Shown here piece by piece: positions 8,714 to 18,843 of a DNA stretch of 64,000 bases. The stretch comes from Noviherbaspirillum soli (GTDB lineage Bacteria; Pseudomonadota; Gammaproteobacteria; Burkholderiales; Burkholderiaceae_D), in the NCBI RefSeq assembly GCF_015352955.1, contig NZ_JACYOX010000026.1, forward strand, positions 1 to 64,000, given 5' to 3'. A program made the position numbers and the translations under genes. The notes below the pieces were generated by a model. That model saw only the letters and a list, made by a program, of their open reading frames with translations, did no database searches and was not told the DNA's origin. Each line of letters opens with the position of its first letter. Within the stretch, counting starts at the first letter, position 1.

Positions 8714-11062
8714 ATGGCGCCATCGCATCCGCATGCCGGTGGCCCGGTTTTTGCGACGCAGCAACCAGATCATGTCGAGGAATTCATGCAGCAAGAAATT
8801 GAACAGGAAAGGCGGGCCGCGGTGCCGCCTGCCGAAAACCGCATTCCTACCCATCTGATCGATGCGCTGGCCGAAGGCCGGCTGCAGGACCCGTTCTCCT
8901 TGCTCGGCCCGCACCAGGTCGGGCGCCGGCTGCAGATCCGCACCTGGCAGCCGGGCGCGCTGCGGGTGCAGGCGATCGGCCTGCGCGGCGGCCTGCTGGC
9001 CGACTTCACCCAGGTCGATGCGCGCGGCATGTTCGTCGGCACGCCGGCCCGCATGCGGCCGGGGCAGGCCTACCGGCTGCGCATCTGGTGGCCGGATGCC
9101 AGCGGCAATGAAACCGTGTTCGAGACCGAGGACCCGTATTCCTTCGGTCTCTTGCTGTCCGACCATGAACTCGGCCTGCTTTCCGGCGGCGTGCATTACC
9201 GCCTGGGCCGCTGCCTGGGCGCGCAGCCGATGACGGTCAACGGCGTGGCCGGCACCCGCTTCGCGGTCTGGGCGCCGAGCGCGCAGCGGGTATCGGTGGT
9301 GGGCGACTTCAATTTATGGGACGGCCGCCGCCATCCGATGCGGCTGCGCCATGAGGCCGGCGTGTGGGAACTGTTCATTCCGCGCATCGGCGTCGGCGAG
9401 CGCTACAAGTACGAGCTGCTGTCGGCCTCCGGCCACCTGCTGCCGCAGAAGGCCGACCCGGTCGCCCGCGCCACCGAGGTGCCGCCGTCCACCGCGTCCA
9501 TCGTCGCGCCGCTGCAGGTGCATGTGTGGAACGACGAGGCCTGGATGGCCTCCCGCGCCAGCCGCGACACCCCCGACACGCCGATCTCCATCTATGAAAT
9601 GCATGCCGGCTCCTGGCAGCGCGACGCCAATGAGTCCAACCGCAGCCTGACCTGGGACGAACTGGGCGACCGCCTGATCCCGTACGTCACCGACCTCGGC
9701 TTCACCCATGTGCAGATGCTGCCCGTGATGGAGCATCCGTTCGGCGGCTCCTGGGGCTACCAGCCGCTGGCGCAATATGCGCCGACCGCGCGCTTCGGCC
9801 CGCCGGAAGCCTTCGCCCGCTTCGTCGACCGCTGCCACGCGGCCGGCCTGGGCGTGCTGCTGGACTGGGTGCCGGCGCACTTCCCGTCGGATGCCCACGG
9901 CATTGCCCGCTTCGACGGCAGCGCGCAGTACGAGCATGAAGACCCGCGCGAAGGCTTCCACCATGACTGGAACACCCTGATCTACAATTTCGGCCGCAAC
10001 GAAGTGCGCGACTTCCTGATCTCGGGCGCGATGGAATGGCTGGAGCAGTACCACATCGACGGCCTGCGGGTCGACGCGGTGGCCTCCATGCTGTACCGCG
10101 ACTACAGCAGGAAGCCCGGCGAATGGATACCGAACATCCACGGCGGCCGCGAGAACCTGGAGGCTGTTGCCTTCCTGAAGGAACTCAACACCGTGGTGCA
10201 GCAGCGCTGCCCCGGCGCGCTGATGATTGCCGAGGAGTCCACCTCCTGGCCAGGCGTGACCGCGCCGGTGGACCAGGGCGGCCTGGGCTTCACCTACAAG
10301 TGGAACATGGGCTGGATGCACGACACGCTGCAGTACATCGAGCGCGATCCGCTGTACCGCCAGTACCACCACGGCGAACTGCTGCACAGCATCAGCTACG
10401 CCTGGAGCGAGCGCTATGTGCTGCCGGTGTCGCATGACGAGGTGGTCTATGGCAAGCATTCGCTGCTGTCCAAGATGCCGGGCGACGAATGGCAGAAGCG
10501 CGCCACGCTGCGCGCCTACCTCGGCTTCATGTGGACCCATCCCGGCAAGAAGCTGCTGTTCATGGGCAGCGAGCTGGGCCAATGGGAAGAATGGGACCAT
10601 GACGGCGCCCTGCCCTGGCACCTGCTGGACGACGAGCGGCACCTGGGCATCCATACCCTGGTGCGCGACCTGAACCGGGTATACGCCACCGAGCCGGCCA
10701 TGCATACCGCCGACGCCGACCCGCGCGGCTTCGCCTGGGTGGTGCGCGACGATGCCGTCAACAGCGTGCATGCCTATCTGCGCCAGGGCGACGCCGCGGT
10801 CGGCGACGAACCGCTTTTGGTGGTGATCAATCTCACGCCCGTGGTGCGCCACCACTACCGGCTCGGCGTGCCCGGCATCGAAGGCCAGGGCCCGTCGGCC
10901 TGGCAAACCATCCTGAACACCGACGCCGCCGTCTATGGCGGCAGCAACACCGGCAACCCGGAATTCATGACGGCGCAGCCGCATGGCAGCCATGGCCATG
11001 ACCAGTCGCTGGAACTGACCCTGCCGCCCCTATCCGCAATGATCTTGAAGAGGAGTACCTGA
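8714..11062 (+). CDS. glgB: 1,4-alpha-glucan branching enzyme
   Basis: Introduces alpha-1,6 branches into glycogen. The 782-residue product has two N-terminal beta-sandwich modules ([12 protein letters not shown] and [23 protein letters not shown]48) followed by the GH13 barrel. Catalytic residues are visible: the Asp nucleophile in [12 protein letters not shown], the Glu in MIAEES and the Asp in PVSHDEV. ATG 8714 is preceded by GAAGGGGAA. The N terminus carries about 45 poorly conserved residues before the first module. It lies between glgA (11-base gap) and glgX (2-base gap), which fits co-production of synthase, brancher and debrancher. Confidence 0.95.
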   Translation: MAPSHPHAGGPVFATQQPDHVEEFMQQEIEQERRAAVPPAENRIPTHLIDALAEGRLQDPFSLLGPHQVGRRLQIRTWQPGALRVQAIGLRGGLLADFTQVDARGMFVGTPARMRPGQAYRLRIWWPDASGNETVFETEDPYSFGLLLSDHELGLLSGGVHYRLGRCLGAQPMTVNGVAGTRFAVWAPSAQRVSVVGDFNLWDGRRHPMRLRHEAGVWELFIPRIGVGERYKYELLSASGHLLPQKADPVARATEVPPSTASIVAPLQVHVWNDEAWMASRASRDTPDTPISIYEMHAGSWQRDANESNRSLTWDELGDRLIPYVTDLGFTHVQMLPVMEHPFGGSWGYQPLAQYAPTARFGPPEAFARFVDRCHAAGLGVLLDWVPAHFPSDAHGIARFDGSAQYEHEDPREGFHHDWNTLIYNFGRNEVRDFLISGAMEWLEQYHIDGLRVDAVASMLYRDYSRKPGEWIPNIHGGRENLEAVAFLKELNTVVQQRCPGALMIAEESTSWPGVTAPVDQGGLGFTYKWNMGWMHDTLQYIERDPLYRQYHHGELLHSISYAWSERYVLPVSHDEVVYGKHSLLSKMPGDEWQKRATLRAYLGFMWTHPGKKLLFMGSELGQWEEWDHDGALPWHLLDDERHLGIHTLVRDLNRVYATEPAMHTADADPRGFAWVVRDDAVNSVHAYLRQGDAAVGDEPLLVVINLTPVVRHHYRLGVPGIEGQGPSAWQTILNTDAAVYGGSNTGNPEFMTAQPHGSHGHDQSLELTLPPLSAMILKRST

Positions 11063-11064
11063 CC

Positions 11065-13335
11065 ATGGCGCTTGCCAGAACCCCTGCCCGCATGAGCGCG
11101 GGATCGCCCTATCCGCTGGGCGCTACGCCTGACGGCTCTGGCACCAACTTCGCCGTGTTTTCCGCGCATGCGGAAAAGATCGAGTTGTGCCTGTTCGACC
11201 CCACTGGCCGGCGCGAGATTGCGCGCCACGTGCTGCCGGAATGCACCGATGAAGTCTGGCACGGCTACCTGCCGCGGGTGCAGCCCGGCCAGCTCTACGG
11301 CTACCGCGCCTACGGCCCCTACCAGCCCGAACAGGGCCACCGCTTCAACCATAACAAGCTGCTGCTGGACCCGTACGCCAGGCAGGTCGCCGGCGCGCTG
11401 CGCTGGAGCGACGCGCTGTATGGCTATCGCCTCGAATCATCGCGCGCCGACCTGTCCTTCGACCGCCGCGACAGCGCCGCCTTCATGCCCAAGTCGGTGG
11501 TGGTGGACGACTACTACAACTGGGGCAACGACCGTTCGCCCGAGATCCCCTGGGACCGCACGGTGTTCTACGAAGGGCATCTGCGCGGCATGACCATGCG
11601 CTGCGAGAACATCGAGCAGGAAGCGCGCGGCACCTTCGCCGCGCTGGCCGACCCGTACATGATCGACCACCTGGTCAAGCTCGGCATCACGTCCATCGAG
11701 CTGCTGCCGGTGCATGCCTTCCTGCAGGACCGGCGACTGCTGGAAAAGAAGCTGCGCAACTACTGGGGCTACAACACCATGAGCTTCTTCGCCCCCGAGC
11801 CGCGCTATCTGTCCGACGGCTCCCTGAACGAGATGCGCCTGGCGATACGCCAGCTGCACAAGGCCGGCATCGAAGTCATCATGGACGTGGTCTACAACCA
11901 CACCTGCGAGGAAAGCGAACTGGGACCGACGCTGTCCTTCCGCGGCCTCGACAATGCCAGCTACTACCGGCTGCTGCCGGACAATCCGCGCCACTGCATC
12001 AACGACACCGGCTGCGGCAACACCGTCAACCTGTCGCATCCGCGGGTGCTGCAGATGGTGATGGACTCGCTGCGCTACTGGGTCGAGAAGGTGCATGTGG
12101 ACGGCTTCCGCTTCGACCTCTCGGTCACGCTCGGCCGCGAGGCGCATGGCTTCGACCCCGGCAGCGGCTTCTTCGACGCGGTGCGCCAGGACCCGGTGCT
12201 GTCGCGGGTGAAGATGATCGCCGAGCCGTGGGACATCGGCCCCGGCGGCTACCAGGTCGGCCAGCATCCGCCCGGCTGGGCCGAGTGGAACGGCGCCTAC
12301 CGCGACGACGTGCGCCGCTTCTGGAAGGGCGACGCCGGCGTGCGTCCGGCGCTGGCGGCGCGCCTGATGGGTTCGGCCGACCTGTTTGGCCACCGGCGGC
12401 GCCGGCCATGGGCCTCGGTCAACTTCATCACCGCCCATGACGGCTTCACGATGAACGACCTGGTCAGCTACAACGAGAAGCACAACGAAGCCAACGCCGA
12501 GGACAACCGCGACGGCGCCAACGACAACCAGAGCTTCAACTGGGGCGCCGAAGGCCCGACCGACGACCCCGGCATCATCATCACCCGCGAGAAGGTCAAG
12601 CGCGCGATGCTGATGACGCTGTTCTTCGCCAACGGCACGCCGATGCTGCTGGGCGGCGACGAGTTCGGCCGCACCCAGCATGGCAACAACAACGCCTACT
12701 GCCACGACGACGAGATCGGCTGGTTCGACTGGAGCGCGCTGGAGAGCGACGCCGGCCAGGCCATGGTCAGGTTCACCCGGCGCTGCGTGGCCGCCCGCGC
12801 CGCCCATCCGACGCTGCGCCAGACCCATTTCTATACCGGCGGCACCGAAGTGCTGCCGGGCCTGATGGACGCCAGCTGGTTCGACGAATCCGGCAACCCG
12901 ATGACGCCGGAGATGTGGCAGTTCGCCGAAGGCCGCATGCTGACCCTGCGTCGCGTCGGCCGGGCCGAGCCCGGCGGCCCGGTGTCGGCCACGATGCTGC
13001 TGATGAACGCCTATTCGGAAGACCGGGAATTCATCCTGCCCGAGCCGGTGCTGGAATGGGAACTGCTGGCCGACGCCGCCGAGCCGATCGAGGTGGGCGA
13101 CTATGCGGCCGAGGCGGTGGCCAGCGCCGAAGCCCAGGCCGAGGTCGCGATCGCGCAGGCGATGTCGGCAGCGACCGACACCACGGGCGGAGGCGAAGGC
13201 GGCGCCGCCGCCATCGAGGCGCTGGCGCGGCTGGCGACCCGCGACGAACCAGTCGTGCGGGCCGTGATCAACAATCGTATCGTGGTTGCCGCGCACAGCG
13301 CGGTACTGCTGGGCGTGTCCCGCATCGCCAGCTGA
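11065..13335 (+). CDS. glgX: Glycogen debranching enzyme GlgX, with an extra Ala/Glu-rich insert
   Basis: Hydrolyses alpha-1,6 branches of phosphorylase-limit glycogen. The 756-residue protein starts with a CBM48-type module (YPLGATPDGSGTNFAVFSA) and has the GH13 isoamylase barrel: VDGFRFDLSVTLGRE with the nucleophile, MIAEPWDIG with the acid/base, and TAHDGFTMNDLVSYNEKHN. Near the C terminus, about residues 680-735, there is a stretch rich in Ala, Glu and Gly that the family does not usually have. The usual final strand (VVAAHSAVLL) follows it. The gene starts 2 bases after glgB stops and lies 26 bases before malQ. Confidence 0.93.
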   Translation: MALARTPARMSAGSPYPLGATPDGSGTNFAVFSAHAEKIELCLFDPTGRREIARHVLPECTDEVWHGYLPRVQPGQLYGYRAYGPYQPEQGHRFNHNKLLLDPYARQVAGALRWSDALYGYRLESSRADLSFDRRDSAAFMPKSVVVDDYYNWGNDRSPEIPWDRTVFYEGHLRGMTMRCENIEQEARGTFAALADPYMIDHLVKLGITSIELLPVHAFLQDRRLLEKKLRNYWGYNTMSFFAPEPRYLSDGSLNEMRLAIRQLHKAGIEVIMDVVYNHTCEESELGPTLSFRGLDNASYYRLLPDNPRHCINDTGCGNTVNLSHPRVLQMVMDSLRYWVEKVHVDGFRFDLSVTLGREAHGFDPGSGFFDAVRQDPVLSRVKMIAEPWDIGPGGYQVGQHPPGWAEWNGAYRDDVRRFWKGDAGVRPALAARLMGSADLFGHRRRRPWASVNFITAHDGFTMNDLVSYNEKHNEANAEDNRDGANDNQSFNWGAEGPTDDPGIIITREKVKRAMLMTLFFANGTPMLLGGDEFGRTQHGNNNAYCHDDEIGWFDWSALESDAGQAMVRFTRRCVAARAAHPTLRQTHFYTGGTEVLPGLMDASWFDESGNPMTPEMWQFAEGRMLTLRRVGRAEPGGPVSATMLLMNAYSEDREFILPEPVLEWELLADAAEPIEVGDYAAEAVASAEAQAEVAIAQAMSAATDTTGGGEGGAAAIEALARLATRDEPVVRAVINNRIVVAAHSAVLLGVSRIAS

Positions 13336-13361
13336 GCCGCACCTGACACCGGAGGACTATC

Positions 13362-15485
13362 TTGAGCAATGAAGCACTGCTGGCCCTGGCCGAAATGGCC
13401 GGCATCTCGCCAACCTGGATCGACGCCTTCGGTGCACCGCAAACCGTGGCGCCGGAGTCGATGCGCGCCATGCTGCGCGCGCTGGGCATGCCCGGCGACA
13501 CCGACGCCGACTGCGAAGCCAGCATCGCCGCGCTGGCCACCGAGAAGGCCACGCGGCCGCTGCCGCCGCTGCTGACTGCCCAGGTCGGCATGGCGATACC
13601 GCTGGGCCGCCATCCCATCCTGCGCAGCAAGCCCTACCGGGTGGAACTGGAAGACGGCAGCGTGATCGAGGGCCGTTTTTCCGACGACCCGGAACAGGCG
13701 CTGGAAATCACGCCGCTGCATACGCCCGGCTACCATCAGCTGCAGGTGGCCGACTACCAGGTCACGCTGGCGGTGGCGCCGGCGCGCTGCTACAGCGTGG
13801 CCGATGCCGCCGCCACCCTGCCCGGCACCCCGGTCACCGAGCCGCGGCTGTGGGGCATCGCCACCCAGCTGTATTCGCTGCGCCGGCCTGGCGACGGCGG
13901 CATCGGCGACTTTGGCGGCCTGGCCCGCTTCGTGCGGCAGGCAGCGCGGCGCGGCGCATCGGCGGTGGCCATCAGCCCGGTGCATGCCATGTTCGCCGAC
14001 GACCTGCACCGCTTCAGTCCGTACGGCCCGTCGAGCCGGGTGCTGTTCAATGCGCTGCACATCGACCCGTCCGCGGTGATGGGCGAGGAAGTGCTGGCCG
14101 AGGTGCTGCGCGAGCATGGCCTGGTGGAAGAAGGCGAGCGGCTGGAAGCGCTGGAACTGATCGACTGGCCGGCTTCCTCGGCCTGGAAATTCAAGGTGCT
14201 GCGCGCGCTGTACGGTCGCTTCAGGCAGGCCGGCGGCAGCGCTTACGCCGCCTTCACCGCCTTCCGCGAGGAGCAGGGAGACACGGTGGAAGACCATGCC
14301 CGCTTCGAAGCGATGCATGCCTGGCTGCGCAGCCAGGGCAGGAACGGCGACTGGCGCAGCTGGCCCGAAGAATACCGCGACCCGCGCGGCGCAGCCATCG
14401 AACAGTTCGCGCATGAACACGCCGACGAGGTGGGCTTTCATGCCTTCCTCCAGTGGCAAACCGCGCTCGGCCTGCAGCAGGCGCAGATCGCCGCCCGCGA
14501 AGCCGGGATGGCGATCGGCCTCATCAGCGACCTGGCGGTGGGCGCCGACCCGGCCGGCAGCCAGGCCTGGAGCCGCGGCGAGCAGATGCTGGGCGGCCTG
14601 TCGGTCGGCGCGCCGCCCGACGTGCTGGCGCCGCTGGGCCAGAACTGGGGCCTGGGCGCATTCTCGCCGGTGGCGCTGCGCCGCCACGGCTTCCAGGCCT
14701 ATCTCGAAATGCTGCGCTCGGCCTTCCGCCATGCCGGCGGCGTGCGCATCGACCATGTGCTGGGCCTGACCCGGATGTGGCTGGTGCCGGACGGCTTTTC
14801 CTCGACCGAGGGCGCCTACCTGCGCTTTCCGTTCGACGACCTGCTGCGCCTGATCGCGCTGGAAAGCTGGCGCCATCGCGGCATCGTGATCGGCGAAGAC
14901 CTGGGCACGATACCGCCGGGCTTCGGCGAGCGGCTGGCCGGCGCCGGCATCCTTGGCATCCGGGTGCTGTGGTTCCAGCGCCGCGACAGCCGCTTCCTGC
15001 CGCCCAATGCCTGGTCGCAGGAAGCGATGGCCACCACCACGACCCACGACCTGCCGACCATTGCCGGCTGGTGGCAGGCGCGCGACATCGACTGGCGCGC
15101 CCGGCTCGACATGCTGGGACCGAATGCCAGCGAAGCCGGCGAGCGCGAGATCCGCAACGGCGAACGCATATCGCTGTGGCAGTCGATGGCCGAGGCCGGC
15201 GTGCTGGCCGAGCATGAAGGCCTGCAGCCGCCGCCGCCCGAGCATCCGCCGATCGAGCATGCGATCGCCTATGTCGGCATGACGCCGGCGCCGCTGGCGA
15301 TGATCCCGATCGAGGACCTGCTGGGCCTGGCCGAAGCGCCCAACCTGCCCGGCACCACCGACCAGCACCCGAACTGGCGCCGCCGCATGCCGGGCAGCGT
15401 CGACACCATGCTCGACGATGCCGCCGTGATCGCGCGCACCGACATTCTCAACCAGACCAGGCAAGCGCCGGAGCGAACCGAATGA
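13362..15485 (+). CDS. malQ: 4-alpha-glucanotransferase (amylomaltase)
   Basis: Transfers maltodextrin segments between glucans, releasing glucose. The 707-residue GH77 enzyme shows LWGIATQLYSLRRPGDGGIG, the substrate-site block ISPVHAMF, the nucleophile region VRIDHVLGL, the acid/base in GEDLGTIPP and TTHDLPTIAGWW. The start is TTG 13362: GGAGG stands 6 bases before it and no in-frame ATG is near. The first 140 residues form the N-terminal domain seen in proteobacterial MalQ. Its last codons overlap treY by 4 bases (ATGA), so the two are probably translationally coupled. Confidence 0.93.
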   Translation: MSNEALLALAEMAGISPTWIDAFGAPQTVAPESMRAMLRALGMPGDTDADCEASIAALATEKATRPLPPLLTAQVGMAIPLGRHPILRSKPYRVELEDGSVIEGRFSDDPEQALEITPLHTPGYHQLQVADYQVTLAVAPARCYSVADAAATLPGTPVTEPRLWGIATQLYSLRRPGDGGIGDFGGLARFVRQAARRGASAVAISPVHAMFADDLHRFSPYGPSSRVLFNALHIDPSAVMGEEVLAEVLREHGLVEEGERLEALELIDWPASSAWKFKVLRALYGRFRQAGGSAYAAFTAFREEQGDTVEDHARFEAMHAWLRSQGRNGDWRSWPEEYRDPRGAAIEQFAHEHADEVGFHAFLQWQTALGLQQAQIAAREAGMAIGLISDLAVGADPAGSQAWSRGEQMLGGLSVGAPPDVLAPLGQNWGLGAFSPVALRRHGFQAYLEMLRSAFRHAGGVRIDHVLGLTRMWLVPDGFSSTEGAYLRFPFDDLLRLIALESWRHRGIVIGEDLGTIPPGFGERLAGAGILGIRVLWFQRRDSRFLPPNAWSQEAMATTTTHDLPTIAGWWQARDIDWRARLDMLGPNASEAGEREIRNGERISLWQSMAEAGVLAEHEGLQPPPPEHPPIEHAIAYVGMTPAPLAMIPIEDLLGLAEAPNLPGTTDQHPNWRRRMPGSVDTMLDDAAVIARTDILNQTRQAPERTE

Positions 15486-18256
15486 GCATCCCCCGCGCCA
15501 CTGCGCGCCTGCAGTTCAACAGCGACTTCACCCTGACCGATGCTCTCGGCGTGGTCGACTACTACGCCGACCTCGGCATCAGCCACCTGTATGCATCGCC
15601 GCTGCTGTCGGCCCGCAAGGGCTCGACCCATGGCTACGACATCGTCGACCCGACCCGCATCAGCCCCGCGCTGGGCGGCGAGGAAGCGCTGAAGAAGCTG
15701 GTAGCCAGGCTGCGCCAGCGCGGCATGGGCCTGCTGCTGGACATCGTGCCCAACCACATGGGCGTGGGCGGCCCGGAGAACCCGTGGTGGCTGGACGTGC
15801 TCGAATGGGGCGCGGGCAGCCGCTATGTCCACTGGTTCGACATCGACTGGAACTCGCCCGACCCGGCGCTGAAGGGCAAGATCCTGCTGCCCTTCCTCGG
15901 CGCGCAGTATGGCGACGCGCTGAAGGACGGCCAGATCGAACTGCGCTTCGACGACGCCACCGGCGGCTTCTGGTTTGCCCATTACGACCATCGCTTCCCG
16001 ATGGCGCCATCGACGTACTCCCAGGTGCTGGCCTCGGACCCGGCGCTGCGCGAGACGGCCGCGTCGATGCGCGACGCGCAGGACGACCAGGCCGGCGCCG
16101 AGGCGGCGCTGCGCCAGCATGAGGCCAACCGCGCGTTGCTGCGCAGCCTGTGGACCAAGCCCGACGGCCGCGCCGCGCTGGAACGGGTGCTGGCCCACTA
16201 TGCGGTCGACACGACGGACGGCCTGCAGCGGCTGCATGCATTGCTGGAGCAGCAGCATTACCGCCTGACCTGGTGGCGCAACGCGGCCGAGGAAATCAAC
16301 TGGCGGCGCTTCTTCGAGGTCAGCGACCTGGCCGGCGTGCGGGTCGAGGACGATGACGTGTTCGACGCCACCCATGCCTGCATCCTGCGGCTCTACGCCG
16401 AGGGCGTGATCGACGGCGTGCGGGTCGACCATGTCGACGGCATGGCGCGCCCAGCGCACTACTGCCGCAGGCTGCGCGAGAAGCTGGAAGCGCTGACTGA
16501 CCAGCGCCCGCCCGATGCGCCCGGCGGCGCGCCCTACATCGTGATCGAAAAGATCCTGACCGGCGACGAGACGGTGCGCACCGGCTGGAAGGTGCATGGC
16601 ACCACCGGCTATGAATTCATGGACCAGGTCAGCGGCGTGCTGCACGATGCGCGCGGCGCCGATGCGCTGCAGCACCTTTGGGTGGAAGTCAACGGCGACG
16701 CCCGCGACTTCGACACCCATGTGCAGACCGCGCGCCGCCAGCTCCTGGCCGAGAACTTCGTCGGCGAGACCGACGCGCTGGTGCGCGCGCTGCATGCGGT
16801 GGCGCGCAGCGACCTTGCCACCCGCGACGTGTCGGCCTCGTCGATACGGCGGGTGCTGACCGAGCTGCTGGTCACCTTCCCGGCCTATCGCACCTATGTG
16901 CATGACGACGGCCGCGACCACGAAGACCAGGCCCTGCTGCAGACCGCGCTGGACGAGGCCCGCCCGCGCGTGCGCGCGGCCGACCAGCCGCTGCTGGACC
17001 TGCTGGCGCGCTGGCTGGGCGGCGAAACCCCCTCCTCCATCGCCGACGCCGACGCCCGGGCGCTGCGCCTGCGCGCCATCACCCGCTTCCAGCAGCTGAC
17101 GCCGCCGCTGGCCGCTAAGTCGGTGGAAGACACTGCCTTCTACCGCTATGGCCGCCTGCTGTCGCGCAACGAGGTCGGCGGCGACCCCGGCCGCTTCGCG
17201 TTCAGCGTGGACGCCTTTCACAGCGCCAACCTGCAGCGCCTGCGCGACTTCCCGCATACCCTGCTGGCCACTGCCACCCATGACCACAAGCGCGGCGAGG
17301 ATGTGCGCGCCCGCCTGGCCGTGCTGTCTGAACTGCCGCAGGCATGGAGCGAATCGGTGCGCAAGTGGATGACGCAGCACCAGCCGCTGCGCGTGGACCT
17401 CGGCGCCGGCCAGTTTGCGCCGTCGGCGCCTGACCAGGCCATGCTGTACCAGATGATCATCGGCGCCTGGCCGCTGGAACTGGCTCCGGAAGACCATGAC
17501 GGCCTGAAGGCCTATGCCGAGCGCGTCGCCGACTGGCAGGAAAAGGCCAGTCGCGAAGCCAAGCGCCAGACCAGCTGGGTCATGCCCAACGCCGCCTATG
17601 AACAGGGCAGCCGCGACTTCCTGATGCGCCTGATGGATGGCGGCAGTTGCGCGCCCTTCATCCGCGACCTGCGCACCTGGGTCGACCGGCTGGCCTTGCC
17701 AGGCGTGTGCAACAGCCTGACGCAAACCGTGCTGCGCCTGACCTCGCCCGGCGTGCCCGACCTGTACCAGGGCGCCGAGTTCTGGGACCTGAGCCTGGTC
17801 GACCCCGACAACCGCCGGCTGGTCGACTACGACGCCCGCCGCAGCGCCCTGGCCGCCGCCGATACGCAGCAGGACTTCGACCGCATGCTGTGGCAGAAGG
17901 CGCAGATCAAGCAGCCGCTGATACAGCGGGTGCTGCAGCTGCGCGCTGAACAACCGGCGCTGTTCGACGAGGGCGACTACATCCCGCTGCAGGCGCACGG
18001 CGCCAAATCCGGGCACGTGGTGGCCTTCCTGCGCCGGCACCAGGGCCGCACCCTGCTGGTAGCCGCCCTGCGCCTGCCCGCCCAGGGGCCGCAGCCGGGC
18101 GCCGGGGAATGGGGCGATACCGAGTTAATGCTGCCCGAGGCCGGGGCGCAGTGGACCGATGCGCTGTCGGATCGCATGGTGCCGGGCGGTGGGGAAAGCC
18201 TGTCGCTGGCAACGCTGCTGGGCGAGCGGCCGGTCGCGGTGCTCATCAGCCAATAA
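15482..18256 (+). CDS. treY: Malto-oligosyltrehalose synthase
   Basis: Isomerises the reducing end of a maltodextrin to a trehalose unit, the first step of the TreY-TreZ trehalose route. The 924-residue GH13 enzyme is of normal family length. The N terminus has ATARLQFNSDFTLTDA and LYASPLLSARKGSTHGYD. The barrel includes LLLDIVPNHMGV, DGVRVDHVDGMARP with the nucleophile, and IVIEKIL with the acid/base. The C-terminal end has LTSPGVPDLYQGAEFWDLSLVDPDNRR. The start overlaps the malQ stop (ATGA). It is the last gene of the operon; the partner treZ is not next to it. Confidence 0.94.
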   Translation: MSIPRATARLQFNSDFTLTDALGVVDYYADLGISHLYASPLLSARKGSTHGYDIVDPTRISPALGGEEALKKLVARLRQRGMGLLLDIVPNHMGVGGPENPWWLDVLEWGAGSRYVHWFDIDWNSPDPALKGKILLPFLGAQYGDALKDGQIELRFDDATGGFWFAHYDHRFPMAPSTYSQVLASDPALRETAASMRDAQDDQAGAEAALRQHEANRALLRSLWTKPDGRAALERVLAHYAVDTTDGLQRLHALLEQQHYRLTWWRNAAEEINWRRFFEVSDLAGVRVEDDDVFDATHACILRLYAEGVIDGVRVDHVDGMARPAHYCRRLREKLEALTDQRPPDAPGGAPYIVIEKILTGDETVRTGWKVHGTTGYEFMDQVSGVLHDARGADALQHLWVEVNGDARDFDTHVQTARRQLLAENFVGETDALVRALHAVARSDLATRDVSASSIRRVLTELLVTFPAYRTYVHDDGRDHEDQALLQTALDEARPRVRAADQPLLDLLARWLGGETPSSIADADARALRLRAITRFQQLTPPLAAKSVEDTAFYRYGRLLSRNEVGGDPGRFAFSVDAFHSANLQRLRDFPHTLLATATHDHKRGEDVRARLAVLSELPQAWSESVRKWMTQHQPLRVDLGAGQFAPSAPDQAMLYQMIIGAWPLELAPEDHDGLKAYAERVADWQEKASREAKRQTSWVMPNAAYEQGSRDFLMRLMDGGSCAPFIRDLRTWVDRLALPGVCNSLTQTVLRLTSPGVPDLYQGAEFWDLSLVDPDNRRLVDYDARRSALAAADTQQDFDRMLWQKAQIKQPLIQRVLQLRAEQPALFDEGDYIPLQAHGAKSGHVVAFLRRHQGRTLLVAALRLPAQGPQPGAGEWGDTELMLPEAGAQWTDALSDRMVPGGGESLSLATLLGERPVAVLISQ

Positions 18257-18298
18257 GCATCCTTCGCTGCAATACCCGTTGCATTCGACGCCTTCGGA

Positions 18299-18328
18299 GG
18301 GCGGAATACCCCGAAGGGGCATTCCGCC
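18299..18328. repeat. REP-like hairpin, single copy
   Basis: GGGCGGAAT and ATTCCGCC flank ACCCCGAAGGGGC. It matches the left hairpin of the element at 49105-49216 almost base for base. It sits 43 bases after the treY stop and may help end or stabilise the operon transcript. Confidence 0.8.
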
Positions 18329-18364
18329 AGCCCGTCCACCAGCCAACACCGGTGTATCAGCAAG

Positions 18365-18395
18365 CGTAGCCTGGATGAGCGAAGCGAAATCCGGG
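18365..18395. repeat. Second-family palindromic repeat, forward copy
   Basis: Reads CGTAGCCTGGATGAGC then GAAGCGAAATCCGGG. The reverse complement of 18616-18648 matches it with few differences. This CGTAGCC(T/C)GGAT...ATCCGGG type is a common intergenic repeat in proteobacteria, as recalled. Confidence 0.75.
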
Positions 18396-18615
18396 TTACG
18401 TTCAACAACTGGCGCCGTGAGGGTCTACCGTAACGGCGATATCACCGCCCGCTCGCCCCTGCAACAACGAAAATTGAAAAGGCTTGCAAGCGCTATTGGC
18501 GCCTGTTACGCAAATGCTCGGCCCGGCACCGGCCACGATGTCACATCGCCTTGCCGCAATGAACCGCGTCCCCGCCGGTCTTGCAGAAGTGCTTTGAATT
18601 AGTCAACGGTGCACC

Positions 18616-18648
18616 CCCGGGTTTCGCTTGCGCTCAACCCAGGCTACG
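18616..18648. repeat. Second-family palindromic repeat, inverted copy
   Basis: Inverted partner of 18365-18395, about 220 bases apart; the pair could frame one larger stem or a composite mobile repeat. Confidence 0.75.
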
Positions 18649-18843
18649 CCTGCTGCTGAAGCCACCTTGACCTCGGCCCTAACCCAAAGCAGTTCCTCCT
18701 CCAATGCGATTGCGACAAGCCAGGCGCTTGCCCCGGCGGCAAGATCCGCCGAAATTTGCGAGAATGGCGGCACTTGCAAGATTGCCTTTATTCACCTGAG
18801 CCGGCCCGTACGCCGCCTTCCTTGATGCAGATGCGCTTTTCCC

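Larger units (their letters stand above)
18257..18843. other. Intergenic region with several palindromic repeats
   Basis: 587 bases between treY and the phytochrome gene. It contains one hairpin of the REP-like family (18299-18328) and two copies of a second repeat in opposite orientation (18365-18395 and 18616-18648). Short frames here have no recognisable product. No clear promoter for the phytochrome gene was found. Confidence 0.7.

Noticed and set aside
13101-15464. 787-codon minus-strand frame opposite glgX/malQ
   Set aside because: Antisense to genes with clear GH13 and GH77 motifs; no family features.
15269-18040. 923-codon minus-strand frame opposite treY
   Set aside because: Antisense to a complete treY; length is explained by high GC at third positions.
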